Below are positions 51,034 through 58,743 of a stretch of 64,000 bases of DNA, in pieces (the stretch's first letter is position 1; each line of letters starts with the position of its first letter). Below the pieces are notes generated by a model that made no database searches, was not told where the DNA came from, and saw only the letters and a list, made by a program, of their open reading frames with translations. The position numbers and the translations under genes are program-made. Source of the stretch: Flavobacteriaceae bacterium PS02334 (GTDB lineage: Bacteria > Bacteroidota > Bacteroidia > Flavobacteriales > Flavobacteriaceae); the NCBI GenBank assembly GCA_029959295.1, contig JASCOH010000002.1, forward strand, positions 248,001 to 312,000. Direction: 5' to 3'.

Positions 51034-51532
51034 AATTCAATTACTTATATTTAATTTTTATTTATAAATTTTGGTATTATCCCCAATACTTTAATTATTA
51101 TTATAGTACTTATTTGTAGAAACAAAGTATTAACTATAACTGTAATATAGATGTTATTTTAATTTTTGTAACCGCAACCGTAACCGCAACCGTAACCGCA
51201 ATATTCAAATTATTCTATTTTCTGTAAAATTGAAAATTTCATTATTCTGCATAAAAACACACCGTTTAAACATATTTTAAAATGTGTTTAAACGGTGTGT
51301 AATGCTTTTGTTTATTGGGGTAATTAACCTTTTGGCTATGTTGATTAGAGATAATTGTAGTAATGGTATTTAAAGCGTTTAAAATAGCTTTAAAAATGGT
51401 AGTAAAATAGTAGTGAATGTACTTTTCGTGAAGTTATAAAAAAACACTTTTTTTTTGTAGAAGCCTTATTTTATTGGCTTTTTCGACCTTTTTTATAAGT
51501 GTGTATTAATACTTTTGGTTATTCCCCCCTTA
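51034..51532. other. Non-coding right end of the prophage
   Basis: A 499-base gene-free stretch. It holds a short tandem repeat of CGTAAC/CGCAAC (about 51168-51205), a 16-bp perfect inverted repeat, phased GTTTAAA motifs near 51366-51390, a small AAGCC/GGCTT hairpin at about 51461-51481, and two candidate transposase sites (TGTACTTTTCGTG at 51418-51430 and ACTTTTGGTT at 51511-51520). It probably combines the end-binding sites and an enhancer. Confidence 0.55.
51257..51300. terminator. 16-bp perfect inverted repeat past the repressor gene
   Basis: ACACACCGTTTAAACA (51257-51272) and TGTTTAAACGGTGTGT (51285-51300) are perfectly complementary around a 12-base loop. No T-run follows, so it may be a protein-binding site or an RNA structure rather than an ordinary terminator. 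Confidence 0.5.
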
Positions 51533-51536
51533 TGTT

Positions 51537-51588
51537 GAATTTTGCACTTCGGCCCGCCTGACGCAAAACCCGTGTTGGCGGTAGTTTT
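51537..51588. repeat. Right half of the cassette-boundary repeat split by the prophage
   Basis: GAATTTTGCACTTCGGCCCG through CGTGTTGGCGGTAG matches 52702-52762 with few changes and continues the half left at 15352-15423. GTTG at 51574 lies about 12 bases from the stop of the 51589-52578 gene. Confidence 0.8.
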
Positions 51589-52578
51589 TTATCTTCTGTC
51601 TTTAGGTGCAATATCTGGTACGTTTTCATTACTATATACACTTGTATTTAGTGTTATTTCATTTGTTGATTCCAAAATTTGAAATGAATGATTAAAGAAA
51701 AATTCAAAATATTTTATTGTATTTTTTAGTTTGTTTAATTTTTCAATTTCTATATAATTCACTGGTGGAATATGCTCTTCCTGCTTGTATTTGATTCCAT
51801 TCTTAGACTTTGGTTCTATTTCACTTGCAACATAATCTGTATGGAAATGAATTTTTTCTCCGTTGTCGTTGTCATAAGTGCCAGTTAAATTACGACTTAC
51901 TTTTTTAGCATCTACAAAAGTAATTATGTAATGTATATCATCAATGAAATCAATTTTATAGTTTGATACATCTTTTTTTAAAATTACTTCAATAATATTT
52001 TTATCAGAATAACCTTGTGATTTTGTATAATTTAAATCAAAATACCAAGTTGTGTTTTGAAGTGGATAAATTGGTTTTAATCGGAAAATATACTTTTTAT
52101 TAAATGACGATTTTTCATAAATCAATGATGATTTAATCAAATAATAAGATTGATTTATTGTAGATGAATCTTTTAAGATTTCTATTTTCGCAACTGACGT
52201 TTTATATTTCTGTTCGTATAAGTTGGGGCTAATTTTGGTAAAATTCATTTTTTTGTCTTGAAGCCTCGTTCTAAATTTTTCCAAATTTTTCCCAAGAGTA
52301 AAATAACTTATAGTTAAATGATGAAAATTATTTCTTTTCTCTGACGATAATTTTATTTTTTCTTTTGTGTCAAAGTTTTCAGCGAGAGAGTCAGTTACCA
52401 ATTCAAATCCCTTTTTTGAAAGATATAGTTTGTTCAGTTTTGCCAATTGATTATCCTTAAGATTTTCGTCTGTTATTATTTCAGAAAGATTTGTAACATA
52501 AAATTCTTGTGAAAAAGATTTTTGAGATATAGTTACAAGTAAAAGAAGAAAAAGTTTTATGAATATTGATTTTGTCAT
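51589..52578 (-). CDS. Exported protein, function unknown
   Basis: A 329-residue product from the ATG at 52578, chosen because it opens a signal peptide (MTKSIFIKLFLLLLVTISQK, cut near FSQ). The longer frame lies in a boundary repeat. The mature protein is long and mostly beta, with many Lys and Asn residues. No domain was recognised. It is the first gene to the right of the prophage and ends close to the split boundary repeat. Confidence 0.55.
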   Translation of the reverse strand: MTKSIFIKLFLLLLVTISQKSFSQEFYVTNLSEIITDENLKDNQLAKLNKLYLSKKGFELVTDSLAENFDTKEKIKLSSEKRNNFHHLTISYFTLGKNLEKFRTRLQDKKMNFTKISPNLYEQKYKTSVAKIEILKDSSTINQSYYLIKSSLIYEKSSFNKKYIFRLKPIYPLQNTTWYFDLNYTKSQGYSDKNIIEVILKKDVSNYKIDFIDDIHYIITFVDAKKVSRNLTGTYDNDNGEKIHFHTDYVASEIEPKSKNGIKYKQEEHIPPVNYIEIEKLNKLKNTIKYFEFFFNHSFQILESTNEITLNTSVYSNENVPDIAPKDRR

Positions 52579-52611
52579 TAAGCATATTTTATTGTTAGGT
52601 TTGTCATTCGT

Positions 52612-52768
52612 GGTTAGTTCGGCAAAATTACCACGTTTCGGGGCTTTGCGTTCAAGCGGGAAATCAAAGCACAAAAGCTGATATTATTACTAAAGTTTAA
52701 TTGAAAAACTGCTGTTGAATTTTGCACTTCAGCCCGCCTGACGCAAACCACTGTTAGTGGCAGTTGCA
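52612..52768. repeat. Cassette-boundary repeat (type III, intact)
   Basis: The intact relative of the repeat that the prophage split. It runs from about GGTTAGTTCGGC to CACTGTTAGTGGCAG, with CAAGCGGGAAATC and CAGCCCGCCTGACGC as imperfectly pairing arms. GTTAG at 52753-52757 is about 50 bases from the next gene's stop. Confidence 0.7.
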
Positions 52769-52806
52769 ATTTATTTTTCTTAATAATTTTTCTTCCGCTA
52801 GTCAAT

Positions 52807-53091
52807 TTAAATATTACTATTCTTCCTCTTAATAAAAGTACCTAAAATAAAAAATGTCAACAAAAACATTATGGTTTGAATAATAAATACAGGATATAGA
52901 AAGTCAGCTTCTGCATAACGATAACCAAAACTAATTATAGAAACAGGAAAAGTAATTACTAGCCCAAATAAAGACCATTCTCCGTAAAACGGGTCATCGG
53001 GATAAACCGAACACACTGATAAAGTTCCAAATCCAACATATAGTAATGCGATGTAGAATGCCAGTTTACGGTTTCGAATATAAGTCATCAT
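52807..53091 (-). CDS. Small membrane protein, function unknown
   Basis: A 94-residue protein with three membrane helices (LAFYIALLYVGFGTLSVC, WSLFGLVITFPVSIISFG, YPVFIIQTIMFLLTFFILGT) and a basic C-terminus (IKRKNSNI). It is a one-gene cassette between two boundary repeats. No family was recognised. Confidence 0.55.
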   Translation of the reverse strand: MMTYIRNRKLAFYIALLYVGFGTLSVCSVYPDDPFYGEWSLFGLVITFPVSIISFGYRYAEADFLYPVFIIQTIMFLLTFFILGTFIKRKNSNI

Positions 53092-53099
53092 ATTTTAGG

Positions 53100-53262
53100 T
53101 ATCATTGTTTTGCCAATTACCGCTAAGGTTCCCGCGCTACAAGCAGTTTGCGACTAAATTAAGCCCATTATTCGGATTTGCCAAATCATCCCAAATACAA
53201 AACCAACTTTCCATTAAGCCAATTGACCAAATCCGTTGTAGTGGCTGTTGTGTGCTGGTTTT
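53100..53262. repeat. Cassette-boundary repeat (type IV, attC-like)
   Basis: It includes TGCCAATTACCGCTAAGG, GCGACTAAATTAAGCC, GGATTTGCCAAATC and AATCCGTTGTAGTGGC, and ends CTGTTGTGTGCTGG (GTTG at 53247) next to the stop of the 53264-53764 gene. It is related to the copy at 14425. Confidence 0.6.
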
Positions 53263-53263
53263 T

Positions 53264-53764
53264 TTACTTCCACAACTTCTCAGCATCTTTTTTTGTTAAT
53301 GCATTTATTAGATTTTTTGAGAATTCAACTCTTACGAGTGGAAATTGAATTTGATTTTCACCCGTCAAAATCAATTGTCTATTTAAAATCCGACTAATTT
53401 CATTCATAAAACTCAAAACCTTTTTATAATCCTCGACAGAGTTTATTTCTTTAGGTTCAATATCGAATTCAATTTCATCAACTGTAAAAAAATGAGTATT
53501 TATAATTATGTCGTCAATAATTATTGCCACAGTTTTTAATTCCAATTTTCCTGTAACGTCCGTCAATAATTGAATTAAATAATCTTTATCAATCTTATTT
53601 ATAATTTGATTATCATCTGACGGTCCATATTTTACAATATGATTTGCATTTAAATAATCTATTAGAATTTTCCAATCTTCAATATCTACGTTTTCTACAT
53701 AAATATCTCTTAGTGTCCCATCAGGTTCAAAAATCCATTTTATTTCTTCCCAATTATTAGTCAT
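53264..53764 (-). CDS. Cytosolic protein, function unknown
   Basis: A 166-residue product from the ATG at 53764 (MTNNWEEIKWIFEPDGTLRD); the frame upstream of it lies at the edge of a boundary repeat. It has a strand-helix start and a second half with QLILTGENQIQFPLVRVEFS. The N-terminal arrangement resembles small immunity or SMI1/KNR4-like proteins but the match is weak. It is a one-gene cassette. Confidence 0.5.
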   Translation of the reverse strand: MTNNWEEIKWIFEPDGTLRDIYVENVDIEDWKILIDYLNANHIVKYGPSDDNQIINKIDKDYLIQLLTDVTGKLELKTVAIIIDDIIINTHFFTVDEIEFDIEPKEINSVEDYKKVLSFMNEISRILNRQLILTGENQIQFPLVRVEFSKNLINALTKKDAEKLWK

Positions 53765-53817
53765 TCTTGATTTAGATTTTTTGAGTTCTTTTAACCGTAA
53801 ATTTTCTGGTAAACTAG

Positions 53818-53955
53818 CACATAACATTCCGCCACTTCACGCAGTTGCGAACTTCACAACCGATTATTTTCCACTAAAGATAAAATTTCTTGCGAAACGC
53901 AAACATGAACTTACCACAAAATTCGCAATTGCCAGAAACGGCTGTTAGCCGACGT
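53818..53955. repeat. Cassette-boundary repeat (type I, attC-like, best copy)
   Basis: AAC at 53823-53825 and GTTAGCC at 53944-53950 mark the ends. Inside are ATTCCGCCACTTCAC at one side and TTGCCAGAAACGGCT at the other, and inner arms CGCAGTTGCGAA and TTCGCAATTGCC that pair at 10 of 12 positions. About 125 bases between AAC and GTT, like Vibrio repeats. Near-copy at 11395. Confidence 0.65.
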
Positions 53956-53959
53956 TTTT

Positions 53960-54354
53960 TTATTTTCTTTTGAATATCCATTTTATTTTTGAGTCTGCTT
54001 TCGGATAACTTTCTGTACAAGAGTTTCCTTCACAAAACCCAATTGACCATCCTGAAGGAAGCTTATAAAAATATCCCCAACCTCTTTCTTTAATTAATCC
54101 TTGCTTTATTTCTATCGGTAACTCTGAAAACTTTCTGCCAACACTAATTCCTTCTTTAGTTACAAACTTACTTTCGGTGTTTGCAAATAAACGGTGTCTG
54201 TATTTTTCAAAACCAAATCAAAATTTGCGGCATTTATTTTAATTGCTTTGGATTTTGATAACTGACTACTTGAGGTTAAAATCGACTTTTCGGCTTTAGC
54301 ATTTTGTCCAAAGACATTTATACTTAAAAATAGTAAGATTATATTCAGTTTCAT
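53960..54354 (-). pseudogene. Frameshifted exported-protein gene
   Basis: The ATG at 54354 opens a signal peptide (MKLNIILLFLSINVFGQ) and the frame runs to a stop at 54160. At the TDTVYLQTPK segment another frame, one base off, takes over (FANTESKFVTKEGISVGRKF). It continues in good coding style through GWGYFYKLPSGWSIGFCEGN to a stop at 53960-53962. The two pieces together would make a ~130-residue secreted protein. A single indel near 54170-54190 probably split it. Sequencing error cannot be excluded. Confidence 0.6.
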
Positions 54355-54383
54355 TTTTCTTTCTGTTGAATCGTTAAGTTCTG

Positions 54384-54500
54384 AAAACGTTGGCAAATGT
54401 CCCGCTACTATAATGAGTTTGGGACTAAATTAAACTCTATTTCCAGATTTGCCACCCGAGCGATAGCGAACAACCGAAGCAAACCCAAATATATTCAAAA
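54384..54500. repeat. Cassette-boundary repeat (type IV, partial)
   Basis: AACGTTGGCAAATGTCCCGC at the left, then GGGACTAAATTAAACTC and GATTTGCCACCCGAGCGATA, shared with 14425 and 55090. The right end is less clear because REP sequence and the HNH remnant follow. Confidence 0.5.
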
Positions 54501-54618
54501 TACAATCAACTAAATAGCGAATTTAAAATCCCAATAGAAATAAAATCAAGTAGCCCGAATAACCCGCGTCATTGCGAGGCACGAAGCAATCACATAATCA
54601 AATTCTATAAACTGTTCA

Positions 54619-54866
54619 TTATTTATTATGTATGGAGTTATGACAAGGTTCGCAAATGGATACAAGCCATTCAATAGGTTCTTTTCCAATATTTCTCTTG
54701 GCATATTTTTTATGATGAACTTGTGTAGCACGTTTGCCACAATATACACACACTGCCAATTATCTCTTCTAAGAACTACATAGCGTTTACGCTGCAACGC
54801 GTCAGGTTTAAGATAATCGTTTCTGTAATAGTCACGACGCTTTTTCCGATTCGCTTCGAAAATCAA
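54619..54866 (-). pseudogene. HNH endonuclease gene broken by a GT-repeat slip
   Basis: The first frame (start TTG at 54866; ANRKKRRDYYRNDYLKPDAL, RRDNWQC) ends its HNH homology at a TGTGTG run. Skipping two bases restores CVYCGKRATQVHHKKYAKRN and SICEPCHNSIHNK, the full Cys-x-x-Cys, HH and C-x-x-C-H pattern of an HNH nuclease, ending at the TAA at 54619-54621. A two-base expansion of the GT run explains the shift. Without the shift, translation continues in a wrong frame into REP sequence to 54546. Confidence 0.75.
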
Positions 54867-54884
54867 ATTTTTGAATATAATCGT

Positions 54885-55205
54885 GCTACTACTATAATTA
54901 GTAAGAGTAAAATTTCCATCTTATTAAACTTATCTTTTTACTACCCGTCATTGCGAGACACGAAGCAATCACATAATCAAAATCCGCAACGCTAGCGCGA
55001 GCGTCTCGCTCGTGCCAAATCAAAAATCACATTCGCAAAGTCATTGCGAGGCACGAAGCAATCACATAATCAAATTTCTATAAAGTATTCAGGATTAAGC
55101 TAGTTTGCTACTAAATTAAACCCTATTCTCCAGATTTGCCACCCGAGCGATAGCGAACAGGCGAAGCAAATCATCCCAAATACAAAACCATATTTAAATT
55201 AAGCC
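54885..55205. repeat. Second copy of the 315-bp REP-bearing segment
   Basis: Near-identical to 14205-14520, with the same two REP units (about 54944 and 55036) and the same CGCTAGCG palindrome, slightly changed. A further REP copy lies alone at about 54568, inside the HNH remnant's tail. In all, five REP copies are visible in the window. Confidence 0.8.
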
Positions 55206-55242
55206 TAAAACCCCAATCTCGCCAAACAGTTGTTATGTGCCG
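55090..55242. repeat. Cassette-boundary repeat (type IV, attC-like)
   Basis: It starts at GCTAGTTTGCTACTAAATT within the duplicated segment and ends CGCCAAACAGTTGTTATGTGC (GTTA at 55232-55235), a few bases from the stop of the HEPN gene. Confidence 0.6.
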
Positions 55243-55247
55243 TATTT

Positions 55248-55694
55248 TTATAAACTTGTTACTCTGGTTATCAAAGCTTGCATTTCTGAAATCAATTGAT
55301 TCACTTCACTATCATTTTTCGGGTAACTATCAGCATTGTGTAGATGTGTATTTCTAATATCAGCAATTTCCCTTTGATATTTTGCTTTTTCTGATGGTGA
55401 TAATTTCCCTAGAGTTGGAAGGGTATGGATGGAAAATTGAGTTATATATTGTCCAATAGAGTATTTTCCATTTCTTACTAGATGATGGTCAAGAATTGCT
55501 TTTAATGTGCTGTCTAATGCTCTTGTTGAATGAAGTATTTTTAAAATATGTTTTCTTTTTGGTGGAGTTATTGCGTCAACGAGAAGAACCTGTCTGAATT
55601 CGGTTTTAAGTTTATTAGTATTAGCATTATTTAAGCAAGGATTACTATTAATAATCGCTATTATTGTATTTATTCTATCTTGCTGTGTCGGCAT
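55248..55694 (-). CDS. HEPN-like protein of a two-gene cassette
   Basis: A 148-residue helical protein. Near the C-terminus it has EIADIRNTHLHNADSYPKND. RNTHLH fits the R-x4-H motif of HEPN ribonucleases, which act in toxin-antitoxin and antiviral systems. The rest is a helical bundle without extra domains. It follows the 275-residue gene with a two-base gap, so the pair is one operon and one cassette. The nuclease activity is an inference from the motif. Confidence 0.6.
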   Translation of the reverse strand: MPTQQDRINTIIAIINSNPCLNNANTNKLKTEFRQVLLVDAITPPKRKHILKILHSTRALDSTLKAILDHHLVRNGKYSIGQYITQFSIHTLPTLGKLSPSEKAKYQREIADIRNTHLHNADSYPKNDSEVNQLISEMQALITRVTSL

Positions 55695-55696
55695 AG

Positions 55697-56524
55697 CTAT
55701 TTTTTATATTTAGATATACGATTTTCAATTTGTTGGAAATTGTTTGAATTCACTAAATACCAACCAAAAAGGCTTGCAATTCGAGTAGGCTTCAAAGGGT
55801 CAAACTTTATTTTTGGAATATCGTTCAAATTCAGAACCTTTCTAGTAATGTCTTTATGATATGGGACACCGTTATCTACTGAAAATTCAGAGTTAATAGC
55901 AAATTCATAAAATGGTTGAAGTTCAACTAAATCGGAAACACTATTTGATAATCGTTTTAAACCAAAAAATTGATTTTCATATTCATAAATATTTGCTCTT
56001 GAGGAAACATATTTTTGATTAATTCTGTCAAAATACTTAGCCTTATTTTTTAAATTTGGAATGTCTCTTATTATTTCCTTTTTAAAGTCTGTTCGTTTTA
56101 TGTAATCAAGATTATCCCTTTGAACTTGAGACTGAATTGTAAATATTTTTTTCTGAATGTTCTTTATATCATTTATTTTTTTTTCGTCTTTTTTGTCCCT
56201 AATAATTGATTTTGCTTTTCTTATATCTTTTACTTCTATAAAGTCACTGAAATAATATTTACCAAATTGGCTAACTGCATTTGGCATATCATTCTTATGG
56301 TCATATAATAAAAGCATTTTTGTGTACGGGGGATATGCGATTAGAGCATTAGTTAAACGAGTAAATAGCTTATTCGGATTTTTCTGCTCATTGTCTCTAA
56401 TTGTAAAAATTGCTAAAAGTCCTTTTTGATCGGATAATAAAGTGTCCGGTCCATCATAAGCGAACGGATGATCTGGATTGTCCACTTTTATTATTCCTTT
56501 AGGTATGTTATTTAATTCTGTCAT
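55697..56524 (-). CDS. Partner of the HEPN-like gene, possible nuclease-fold protein
   Basis: A 275-residue protein. The N-terminal 100 residues (HPFAYDGPDTLLSDQKGLLA, IFTIRDNEQKN, KMLLLYDHKND) look like an alpha/beta fold that could be a decayed PD-(D/E)XK nuclease or a related sensor. Then comes a charged helical section and a C-terminal region ending NNFQQIENRISKYKK. It is the first gene of the pair with the HEPN-like gene. A toxin-antitoxin or defence role is a hypothesis. No known family was recognised. Confidence 0.5.
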   Translation of the reverse strand: MTELNNIPKGIIKVDNPDHPFAYDGPDTLLSDQKGLLAIFTIRDNEQKNPNKLFTRLTNALIAYPPYTKMLLLYDHKNDMPNAVSQFGKYYFSDFIEVKDIRKAKSIIRDKKDEKKINDIKNIQKKIFTIQSQVQRDNLDYIKRTDFKKEIIRDIPNLKNKAKYFDRINQKYVSSRANIYEYENQFFGLKRLSNSVSDLVELQPFYEFAINSEFSVDNGVPYHKDITRKVLNLNDIPKIKFDPLKPTRIASLFGWYLVNSNNFQQIENRISKYKK

Positions 56525-56549
56525 TTAAAATGTTCGGTGTTAAATATGT

Positions 56550-56690
56550 CACATAACGTTATGGTACTAGCCATCGTTCCGGAAAAGTGAACTGAGTTGT
56601 GTCTGCCGAAGATAAACTTTATTCATGAAACAACAATTTCTAGCAATCAAAAACCAGCAATGGAGGCTAGTGGCGCTTATAGGGAGTTAT
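56550..56690. repeat. Cassette-boundary repeat (type II, attC-like)
   Basis: AAC at 56555-56557, then ACTAGCCATCGTTCCGG, AAAGTGAACTGAGTTG, ACTTTATTCATGAAAC, and the right arm CCAGCAATGGAGGCTAGTGG. ACTAGCC and GGCTAGT pair near the ends. It follows the HEPN pair's upstream start and precedes the DUF2971 stop. Confidence 0.6.
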
Positions 56691-57715
56691 TATGTTTCTA
56701 ATGCCCAATCATTAATTTTAATTTTCATTTCTCCATTTTCAGTATGTGATGTTGCCCAAGCTATATCTAAATCTATTTCCTTCAAATTATAAAAGATGTA
56801 GATTCTCTTAGCTGTGTGAAAGATTTGATTATTGATAATATTTGCAATCCATTCAATTTCTTTCTCAGAAATAGCATATTCCAATTCAATTGTCATTCTT
56901 CCTTTGGAGTTCAACTTATAGAAAATATTTTCAGTAATTTTAAAATTTACTTTTTTTGCGCCAGTTACTGACGCTGGAATAGCTGATAGATATTTAACCT
57001 CAGGAATAAAAGGATTTTTAATCTTAACTGCTTTGAATTTATAAGTTTTATCTAAAAGTTCAATTTGGTAAAAATCAACTTCTCTATCGCATAGTTTTTT
57101 CATCATTTCCATCTTTTGAGATTCTTCCATTCTTAAACCAAAATAAATTGCTTTTAACGATTGATAGTCATAAGATTGTTTTCCCGAATTATCTGTTATA
57201 ATTCGAAACTCTTGTTCATATTCCCAACGCTTTGATTTGAAAGAACTCATTTTGGAAATTAAGCCGTCATTTTTAATCTGCATATCTGCAATTGTTATTT
57301 CTGGTGGTTTATTTTCATAAGAAACTGAAAAGGAATATGCTCGCTCAGTTTTGAAGCTTCTAAGAAGTAAATTCGAATTATATTCTAAACAAAATCCTTT
57401 GTGAGAATTTGCGTAGTGAGCCCATAATAATTTGTCTAAATAAGATTTTGACAATGAATATATTCCAATTCGTTTGTTGGCAGATAATAGATTTTCGAAA
57501 GCGCCGTGTAAATTTTTAAGTGCATCTTTTCTTTTGAAGCTTAGTAAAAATCCTAGTGATTTAGTTTGGGTCAAAAATTTGTCCGAAACTACAATGTTCT
57601 CGCACGGATCATTTAATGTCTCAAAATTTGAAGCCCAAAAATAATTATTCTCAACTCCGTCTAAATCGCGTTGAAAAACTTCTTCATTTCCTCCTCTATA
57701 TTTGTAAACTAACAT
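56690..57715 (-). CDS. DUF2971-domain protein
   Basis: A 341-residue soluble protein. It opens with YKYRGGNEEVFQRDLDGVEN, FWASNFETLNDPCE and LDKLLWAHYANSHKGFCLEYN, the conserved DUF2971 blocks, followed by YEQEFRIITD. DUF2971 genes are common in accessory and defence regions, but their biochemistry is not established. The last ~100 residues are a separate C-terminal domain. It is a one-gene cassette. Confidence 0.8.
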   Translation of the reverse strand: MLVYKYRGGNEEVFQRDLDGVENNYFWASNFETLNDPCENIVVSDKFLTQTKSLGFLLSFKRKDALKNLHGAFENLLSANKRIGIYSLSKSYLDKLLWAHYANSHKGFCLEYNSNLLLRSFKTERAYSFSVSYENKPPEITIADMQIKNDGLISKMSSFKSKRWEYEQEFRIITDNSGKQSYDYQSLKAIYFGLRMEESQKMEMMKKLCDREVDFYQIELLDKTYKFKAVKIKNPFIPEVKYLSAIPASVTGAKKVNFKITENIFYKLNSKGRMTIELEYAISEKEIEWIANIINNQIFHTAKRIYIFYNLKEIDLDIAWATSHTENGEMKIKINDWALET

Positions 57716-57744
57716 CGTTTATTATTTGATAAGTTTTTAGTAAT

Positions 57745-57885
57745 TGACTATAACGTTCTGCCAATTAGCCAAGTAGCAACTTTTGGAAAGTTTAATTCTA
57801 AATGTAAGCAAAATTTCAACTTAGTAATTTCCATATAAGTAAAAACTAAACTAGCTCTTTTGCCAAACTGCTGTTAGCTGTAGTA
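57745..57885. repeat. Cassette-boundary repeat (attC-like)
   Basis: AAC at 57752-57754 and GTTAGC at 57873-57878 mark the ends. TAACGTTCTGCCAATTAGC and GAGCTC-free GCCAAACTGCTGTTAGC can pair imperfectly. GTTA lies 15 bases from the stop of the 57890 gene. Confidence 0.6.
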
Positions 57886-57889
57886 ATTA

Positions 57890-58114
57890 TTACGAAACAT
57901 TAATTTTGAAATCAAATTTCTCATTATCTTCATCAATTTTTCCTAAGCTTTCGAACATGAAATCATTTTCGAGAATGTTTGAATATGGGAAATTCATTCC
58001 AATCAACGCTTGACCTTTATAGTCTGTAGCAAATAAATTGTTTTCTTCATCAACGAAATTTAATGTTGCTGTTTTTGTTTTGTGATTTGCTATTACGATT
58101 GCTTTCTTTGACAT
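57890..58114 (-). CDS. Small acidic protein, function unknown
   Basis: A 74-residue acidic protein: KKAIVIANHKTKTATLNFVD, FATDYKGQALIGMNFPYSNI and KIDEDNEKFDFKINVS. Two short strands alternate with loops. It follows the 81-residue gene by 8 bases and the two seem to be one two-gene cassette. An antitoxin-like or inhibitor role is possible but cannot be shown. Confidence 0.5.
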   Translation of the reverse strand: MSKKAIVIANHKTKTATLNFVDEENNLFATDYKGQALIGMNFPYSNILENDFMFESLGKIDEDNEKFDFKINVS

Positions 58115-58122
58115 AAATTATT

Positions 58123-58368
58123 TTATAGAGTTATATTTTTTTGAATAGAGTATTCTTTTATAGCTTCACAAGTTTCGTAATCTTCTTTTTCAATTGCTAT
58201 TTTGTTGATTCTTTTTAAAACATCTAAAGTTGGTTGATTTTCCATATTTTTTAAAAATTCAACAATCTTATTTTTGTTATTTATATTTCGGATTATTACA
58301 GAAATCCCTTCGGCCAATTTATCTTGTATGCCGTTGTATAGTTTCTCAAATTCTTCTTGATAATTCAT
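58123..58368 (-). CDS. Small helical protein, function unknown
   Basis: An 81-residue helical, charged protein (EFEKLYNGIQDKLAEGISVI, LKRINKIAIEKEDYETCEAI). It is first in the minus-strand pair with the 74-residue gene. The second half resembles helical hairpins found in UvrB/UvrC-type motifs (KEDYETCEAIKEY). This is also the last gene of the cassette-like array. Confidence 0.5.
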   Translation of the reverse strand: MNYQEEFEKLYNGIQDKLAEGISVIIRNINNKNKIVEFLKNMENQPTLDVLKRINKIAIEKEDYETCEAIKEYSIQKNITL

Positions 58369-58743
58369 TTTTATTCAAAAGTTTTAAATTATTACTGCAA
58401 ACTCATATATATATCCGCTACCTTATAGCCAATATTATACCCGCTAAAACAAAGCATATTTTTTTTCTAAAAACAGTAAAAATTAGATTACAAATCATCA
58501 AATGAACTTCTAACTGCCAAATACTTTGAGTACTTACTTAAATATAAATTTCAGTGGTTTTTCTGCTGAATACTTAGTCATAGTAAGCGTACACGCTGAG
58601 CACAGTAAAGAAACTAATAAATATTCCCACCCTTACACGTAATTATACCTATTAATCAAACAACAAACACGCATTTAATCGTATATATCTGTATTTCAAC
58701 GATTATTTTCCAAAAATTAAAAAATAAATTAAAAATTCAACCC

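Larger units (their letters stand above)
15424..51532. mobile_element. Complete Mu-like transposable prophage (36.1 kb)
   Basis: The boundaries follow from comparing the interrupted repeat (15352-15423 joined to 51537-51588) with its intact relative at 52636-52765. TGTT flanks both ends (15420-15423 and 51533-51536). The element encodes a repressor, DDE transposase, AAA+ activator, terminase, portal, F, G, protease, capsid, sheath, tube, tape measure, baseplate and fibres. Every expected module is present and no obvious inactivation was seen. Size is close to Mu (36.7 kb). The ends read TA rather than the TG of Mu, and the duplication is 4 bp (or 5 with one mismatch). Confidence 0.93.

Noticed and set aside
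52578-52674. Extended N-terminus of the exported protein at 51589
   Set aside because: The extra residues come from boundary-repeat sequence and precede a good signal peptide with its own ATG at 52578.
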